Source of the DNA: Micromonospora_J zhanjiangensis
GTDB lineage: Bacteria > Actinomycetota > Actinomycetes > Mycobacteriales > Micromonosporaceae
Reading direction: 5' to 3'
Length of the DNA stretch: 64,000 nucleotides
Assembly: GCF_042650605.1 (NCBI RefSeq)
Contig: NZ_JBHSBN010000007.1
Span: 62,001 to 126,000 of the forward strand
Part shown: positions 60,132 to 64,000 of the stretch, piece by piece
Layout of the letters: every line of letters starts with the position of its first letter
Numbering within the stretch: the stretch's first letter is position 1
The notes under the pieces: model-generated
Told to the model about the DNA's origin: nothing
The model's database searches: none
The model's input: only the letters and a program-made list of their open reading frames with translations
Made by a program: the position numbers and the translations under genes

Positions 60132-60635
60132 CTAGACAGCTCGTTTACCATCTTTTCGGACATCGACCGAAATGCTTGGTCGATATGCGAGGTAACGGAC
60201 GGTTTCCCGGATGTGGAACTTCTCCGCGTCGGACACCTCCGGGTCGACCAGGCGACGCAGCAGCGCCTCGACGTCCGGGTCCATCGGCGGGGGTGGCGGG
60301 GTCTCCGGACGGCCCGGTGCGGGCCGGTCCCAGCCGAGCGCCGCGAACGCCGTACCCGGGTCGAGACCCAGGCCGGTGCAGAAGGCCACCACCCGTTCGG
60401 CCGCCGGATCGCTGGACCAGTCGCCGCGTACCCACCGGTTGATGGTCTGCCGGGACACGCCCGTCCGGCGGGCCACCTCGATGCCGGTCCAGGCCCGCGC
60501 GGCCCGGGCGTCGTCGAGTGCTCTCCGTACGAAGGCGGCGAAGGCGATCTTGCGGCCATGAGGGGTGTCCGGCACCCGGTGACGGTACGGCGAGTCGGCC
60601 GTATCCGCCCGGCCCGACACGGTGTTGTCTCGCAT
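60132..60635 (-). CDS. XRE-family helix-turn-helix regulator
   Basis: 167 residues. HTH at about residues 45-70 (TGIEVARRTGVSRQTINRWVRG), then an Ala/Leu-rich helical part (AERVVAFCTGLGLDPGTAFAALGW), a Pro-rich stretch and a C-terminal acidic/basic domain. ATG at 60635 or GTG at 60644 may be used. It is divergent from two small genes with which it likely forms a unit. Confidence 0.8.
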   Translation of the reverse strand: MRDNTVSGRADTADSPYRHRVPDTPHGRKIAFAAFVRRALDDARAARAWTGIEVARRTGVSRQTINRWVRGDWSSDPAAERVVAFCTGLGLDPGTAFAALGWDRPAPGRPETPPPPPMDPDVEALLRRLVDPEVSDAEKFHIRETVRYLAYRPSISVDVRKDGKRAV

Positions 60636-60837
60636 GTGTGACACCGTCCGGGGTGCCCGGTTGTCGGGTATTGCCTGGTGAGGATGATTTGGGTGGTGAA
60701 GGATAGGGTGGTCGGCCGGTGGGAGTAATCAGCCGAATAGCCGATACTGTCACGCCAGCGAGACGTTCTAGCGTGGGTCGCGTGGTTGATACGTTCTGTA
60801 CCCAAATGGGATACTTTCCCGGGATGGGAGGGCACCG

Positions 60838-61182
60838 GTGACCGAAGTGGCTACCCGGGCCCAGGCGTTCGGCCTCATCGCCGAGGGCGTCGCCGCCGGC
60901 CTGAGCGCTCCCTGGCGCCTCTACCTCGCCCGCGGCTGCCGCTACGTCTCGCTGAACGTCGGCGACCGGGACGAGTGGAACGCGTGGCGGGCCCACCTGG
61001 GCTGCCCGGAGCTGAGCGTCCGGGTCTACGACTCCGCCGGCGAGATCCGGCGGGCATCCATCGCCGAGGTCGTCATCGACGGGTGTCGGGTCAGTGTCGA
61101 GCTGGTCGAGGAGGTGGGCACCGGCGATCTCGACCGGCTGCTCGCCGGTGACGGCTCGCCGTTCGGTTCGGAGGACAGGTGA
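60838..61182 (+). CDS. Small protein of unknown function, XRE-associated
   Basis: 114 residues, alpha/beta (WRLYLARGCRYVSLNVG, ELSVRVYDSAGEIRRA, VSVELVEEVGTGD). GTG at 60838 has a GGGAGGG site. It overlaps the next gene by GTGA. No family recognised. Confidence 0.6.
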   Translation: MTEVATRAQAFGLIAEGVAAGLSAPWRLYLARGCRYVSLNVGDRDEWNAWRAHLGCPELSVRVYDSAGEIRRASIAEVVIDGCRVSVELVEEVGTGDLDRLLAGDGSPFGSEDR

Positions 61183-61505
61183 GCCCCTACTTCGCCATCT
61201 TGCTGGTCCTGGTCCTCGGCTCCTCCTGCTACGCCGCCGGCCGCCTGCACGGCCAGCTCAGTTACCGGACCGGTTACCGGTTCGGCTACCGGCAGGGGTA
61301 CTTCGACGGTGACCGGGGCGCCTGGAACCGCCGCCGGCGCGAGGCCCAGGCGGCCATCGCCTCGGTGCTGGCGAAACCGCCGGGCACGCCCGGTCGGGCC
61401 CGCGCCGTCGGAAGCGGGGGTACGACGTACACCGGCTCCTCCTTCGCGGGCGGCGAGGCCAACGGTGGCCGGCACTCCACCGACGCGCTCGCCGACAGGA
61501 GCTGA
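61179..61505 (+). CDS. Small single-helix membrane protein
   Basis: 108 residues. An N-terminal helix (YFAILLVLVLGSSCYAAGRL) is followed by a Tyr/Gly/Arg-rich segment (YRTGYRFGYRQGYFDGDRG) and a disordered tail. The start is coupled to the preceding gene. The tyrosine-rich stretch is unusual. No family recognised. Confidence 0.6.
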   Translation: MSPYFAILLVLVLGSSCYAAGRLHGQLSYRTGYRFGYRQGYFDGDRGAWNRRRREAQAAIASVLAKPPGTPGRARAVGSGGTTYTGSSFAGGEANGGRHSTDALADRS

Positions 61506-61722
61506 GCCGCCGCCGGCGGAGCCCACCGCCCGCCACAGCACGGTGCGCAGTCCGCGGCGGACGCGCACCGGCGGGGTCCCGTCAGACCGGTGACGGCGGC
61601 CCCACCCGGCCGGGACGCGCGCAGGGGGCATGCGTCCCGGCCGGGTCCGCCCGTGCCGCCGGCGGGTGAAGATCACCCGCTGTTGCTGGTGCTGCGGGCA
61701 TGTGGCGGCTAGCGTCATGGGC

Positions 61723-61803
61723 ATGATCCGGGGGCGTCCCGGACCAACCGGCCGGCCCGGACCCTGCACGCGCACGCACGGGGGCCAGCACCCGACCCCG
61801 TGA
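61723..61803 (+). CDS. Possible 26-residue upstream ORF of the PhoH gene
   Basis: ATG at 61723 is 7 nt after TAGCGT, so it would be the first codon of a leaderless transcript. The ORF (MIRGRPGPTGRPGPCTRTHG and six more residues) ends with TGA at 61801-61803 and overlaps an in-frame GTG (61800) of the PhoH gene as GTGA. Coding potential is weak. It may be a leader or regulator of PhoH expression. Confidence 0.4.
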   Translation: MIRGRPGPTGRPGPCTRTHGGQHPTP

Positions 61804-61868
61804 CCGGGCCGACGGACGAGTCGGCATGCGGGTGGTCCGGGTGCCCGCCCGCCGGAACGAGCAGCCCT

Positions 61869-63308
61869 GTGACGACTCGTCGTACCACCCCCCGGGCAGA
61901 CCAGCAGCCGACCGCCGACGGAGCACCCGGCACGAGCCGTGGCCGTCGCCGTACCGGCCGGGCCGCGCCCGCCGCGGCCGCGGAGCCCACGCCCGCCGAC
62001 CTCGCGCCGCCCGCGACCGCCGGTCACTCGTACGTGCTGGACACCTCCGTCCTGTTGTCCGACCCGGCGGCGTTCCACCGCTTCGCCGAGCACGAGGTGG
62101 TCCTGCCGCTGGTGGTGATCTCCGAACTGGAGGGCAAGCGGCACCATCCGGAACTCGGCTGGTTCGCCCGTCAGGCGTTGCGGATGCTGGACGACCTGCG
62201 GGTCCGGCACGGTCGGCTGGACCGCCCGGTGCCGGCCAACGAGCACGGCGGCACGCTGCGGGTCGAGCTGAACCACGCCGACGGGGCGGCGCTGCCGCCC
62301 GGCTTCCGTACCGACTCGAACGACGCCCGGATCCTCTCCGTGGCGCTCAGCATCGCGGCCGAGGGGCGCGGCGTCACGCTGGTCAGCAAGGACATGCCGC
62401 TGCGGGTAAAGGCGGCCGCGGTCGGCCTCACCGCCGACGAGTACCGGCACGGGCAGGCCAGCGACCCGACCTGGACCGGGATGGCCGAGGCGACCCTCGG
62501 CGAGGAGCAGATCGGGCAGCTCTACGCCGGCGAGACGCTGGACCTGGGCGAGACCGCCGGGCTGCCCTGCCACACCGGCCTGGTGCTGCACTCGGCCCGC
62601 GGTTCGGCGCTGGGCCGGGTGCTGCCCGACAAGACCGTACGGCTGGTCCGCGGCGACCGGGAGGCGTTCGGCCTGCGCGGCCGTTCCGCCGAGCAGCGGG
62701 TGGCCCTCGACCTGTTGCTGGACGAGTCGATCGGCATCGTGTCGCTCGGCGGCCGGGCCGGCACCGGGAAGTCGGCGCTGGCCCTCTGTGCCGGCCTGGA
62801 GGCGGTGATGGAGCGCCGCCGGCACAAGCGGGTGGTCGTCTTCCGCCCGCTCTACGCCGTGGGCGGGCAGGAACTCGGCTATCTGCCCGGCTCCGAGTCC
62901 GAGAAGATGTCGCCCTGGGCGCAGGCGGTCTTCGACACGCTCGGCGCGGTGGTGCACGAGAACGTGATGGAGGAGGTGCTGGGCCGCGGGATGCTCGAGG
63001 TGTTGCCGCTGACCCACATCCGCGGGCGCAGCCTGCACGACGCCTTCGTCATCGTGGACGAGGCCCAGTCGCTGGAGCGCGGGGTGCTGCTCACCGTGCT
63101 GTCCCGGATCGGGCAGGGTTCCCGGGTGGTGCTCACCCACGACGTGGCCCAGCGGGACAACCTGCGGGTCGGCCGGCACGACGGGGTGACGGCCGTGATC
63201 GAGGCGCTCAAGGGGCACCCGCTGTTCGCCCACGTGACGCTGAACCGGTCGGAACGGTCGCCGATCGCGGAGATGGTGACGGACCTCTTGGAGGATATCC
63301 AGCTCTAG
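61869..63308 (+). CDS. PIN-PhoH family protein (PhoH2-type)
   Basis: 479 residues. The N-terminal PIN nuclease domain carries VLDTSVLLSDP (first Asp), an acidic VISELEGKRHH, and TDSNDARILSVAL and LVSKDMPLR. The C-terminal PhoH ATPase has Walker A GRAGTGKSALAL and Walker B AFVIVDEAQSLERG. In mycobacteria PhoH2 couples RNA unwinding to cleavage, with a small upstream antitoxin gene. GTG at 61869 is assumed. GTG at 61800 (coupled to the upstream ORF) would add 23 residues. An intrinsic terminator follows. Confidence 0.88.
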   Translation: MTTRRTTPRADQQPTADGAPGTSRGRRRTGRAAPAAAAEPTPADLAPPATAGHSYVLDTSVLLSDPAAFHRFAEHEVVLPLVVISELEGKRHHPELGWFARQALRMLDDLRVRHGRLDRPVPANEHGGTLRVELNHADGAALPPGFRTDSNDARILSVALSIAAEGRGVTLVSKDMPLRVKAAAVGLTADEYRHGQASDPTWTGMAEATLGEEQIGQLYAGETLDLGETAGLPCHTGLVLHSARGSALGRVLPDKTVRLVRGDREAFGLRGRSAEQRVALDLLLDESIGIVSLGGRAGTGKSALALCAGLEAVMERRRHKRVVVFRPLYAVGGQELGYLPGSESEKMSPWAQAVFDTLGAVVHENVMEEVLGRGMLEVLPLTHIRGRSLHDAFVIVDEAQSLERGVLLTVLSRIGQGSRVVLTHDVAQRDNLRVGRHDGVTAVIEALKGHPLFAHVTLNRSERSPIAEMVTDLLEDIQL

Positions 63309-63598
63309 TCCGGCCTGCTGTCTCTTTTGTCCCTGTTTGTGGCGTTAAATCCTGTGACGGGAGTCACTTTTTTCGCCACTGATTTCCCACCAGTCCCACC
63401 GTGCGCAATGGTGTCCAACGAGCGCCCGCGCACCGGGAGGTCATCGACACGGATGCCCGGCGAGCGGACGGTCCCGACGGTCCGGACGACCGCCGGGTCG
63501 CGATCCCGCGAGGATCGGGGCGCTCGCGGCGCGTGACCTCGCCGGCCGTGCTGCCGGTACGCGCGCCGTGTCCTTGCCCCCGACGAAGGGACCACTTC
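63309..63598 (+). promoter_or_regulatory. 290-nt leader region of the lytic transglycosylase gene
   Basis: After the PhoH terminator the region is GC-rich with inverted segments near 63480-63530. I looked for the c-di-AMP (ydaO) riboswitch often found before cell-wall hydrolases, but its conserved core is not evident. No gene is visible. Confidence 0.35.
63339..63379 (+). terminator. Nested stem-loop with T-run after phoH
   Basis: An inner stem GTGAC/GTCAC with loop GGGA is followed by six T (63368-63373). An outer stem GTGGCG (63339-63344) and CGCCAC (63374-63379) encloses it. This is the only T-rich intrinsic terminator seen in the window. Confidence 0.6.
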
Positions 63599-64000
63599 GT
63601 GAGTCGGCTGTGGAGCCGGTTCGGTGTCAGGACACTCTCCGTCGCGTTGCTCTCCGTGGGCGTCGTCGGCGGGTACTACCTGGCAGACAACCAAGAGACC
63701 CGCCAGCAGGCGCTCAAGGCCGACGTGGCGGTCGCCAACGAGCAGGCCGAGTTGGCGTTCATGCATCAGCGGCACGCCGCCCACGAGCTCGCCGTCGCGC
63801 AGAAGCGGGTGGCCGAGCAGGAGGCCGCGAAGCAGGCGGCCGAGGCGGCCAAGGCGGAGGCCGAACGGGCCCGCAAGGCCGCCGCCGCGGCGGCGGACCG
63901 CAAGGCGCGGGAGAAGGCGAAGTCGGCCGAGACCAAGCCGTACGACGGTCCGATCCCGGCCTCCTGCAACGAGTACAGCGGCAACCGCAAGACCGGCTGC
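63599..64000 (+). CDS. Lytic transglycosylase-type exported protein (N-terminal part)
   Basis: 134 codons to the end of the window. An N-terminal membrane/signal helix (TLSVALLSVGVVGGYYLA) is followed by a long Ala/Glu/Lys/Arg coiled coil (AELAFMHQRHAAHELAVAQK onwards). The sequence then enters PASCNEYSGNRKTGC, the start of the peptidoglycan-degrading domain found in actinomycete lytic transglycosylases. GTG with a GAAGGGA site. The catalytic domain lies beyond the window. Confidence 0.8.
   Translation, partial: MSRLWSRFGVRTLSVALLSVGVVGGYYLADNQETRQQALKADVAVANEQAELAFMHQRHAAHELAVAQKRVAEQEAAKQAAEAAKAEAERARKAAAAAADRKAREKAKSAETKPYDGPIPASCNEYSGNRKTGC

Noticed and set aside
63309..63598. c-di-AMP (ydaO) riboswitch before the lytic transglycosylase gene
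   Set aside because: This class is expected before actinobacterial cell-wall hydrolases, but the conserved core could not be found in the 290-nt leader.

Overview
The window is a high-GC actinobacterial chromosome segment, most likely from Micromonosporaceae (a Micromonospora relative). The evidence is strong G/C bias at third codon positions, actinobacterial families such as GPP34, GuaB1, DUF4349, an AccE epsilon subunit, a mycosin and PASTA-less Ser/Thr kinases, and more than twenty genes that start 6-8 nt after a TANNNT -10 box (leaderless transcripts). I see no rRNA, tRNA, CRISPR array, transposase or prophage.

Layout. 1-3.4 kb: 5' part of cydA (cytochrome bd) behind a BlaI repressor and M56 sensor-protease pair, plus a vapBC-type module. 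3.5-10.6 kb: a deoxynucleoside/nucleotide cluster made of an ALDH pair, deoC, upp, a NUDIX hydrolase, GPP34 and a phosphohexomutase. 10.6-16.3 kb: a receptor kinase, a B12-domain-less acyl-CoA mutase and an M20 amidohydrolase. 16.3-27.6 kb: mostly single genes (DUF4349 lipoprotein, MBL-fold enzyme, GNAT, GGCT, LpdA-like flavoprotein, DoxX/TetR, GuaB1, LysE/LysG). 27.6-34.6 kb: acyl-CoA carboxylase alpha chain, PadR with a drug-type ABC exporter, an MFS carrier, an O-methyltransferase and Maf. 34.6-42.5 kb: an accessory block with small regulators, Cys-rich small proteins and a type VII secretion (T7SS) associated set (mycosin, long substrate-like protein, EspC-like protein carrying a YxxxD signal). 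42.6-52.6 kb: accE, a second receptor kinase, a DUF559 nuclease-like protein, an M50 protease, a PanE-like reductase, accD and birA. 52.7-64 kb: PH protein, two GtrA proteins, PEP carboxykinase, Z-prenyltransferase, OtsB, XRE regulator with two small ORFs, PIN-PhoH and the start of a lytic transglycosylase.

How the parts connect. The acyl-CoA carboxylase set (alpha, Maf, epsilon, beta, biotin ligase) keeps the order known from other actinomycetes but is spread over about 25 kb, with the T7SS-like block lying between Maf and epsilon. Several regulators can be paired with candidate operators from the sequence alone: BlaI (a shared CTAC-N2-CCTGT-N-GTA motif before blaI and twice before cydA), TetR/DoxX (two CTTGTC-N3-GACAAG sites), PadR (TCAANCTTG before itself and before the exporter), a WYL regulator (CACTGAC-N7-GTCAGTG on its own -10 box), and a CRP-like site upstream of pckG.
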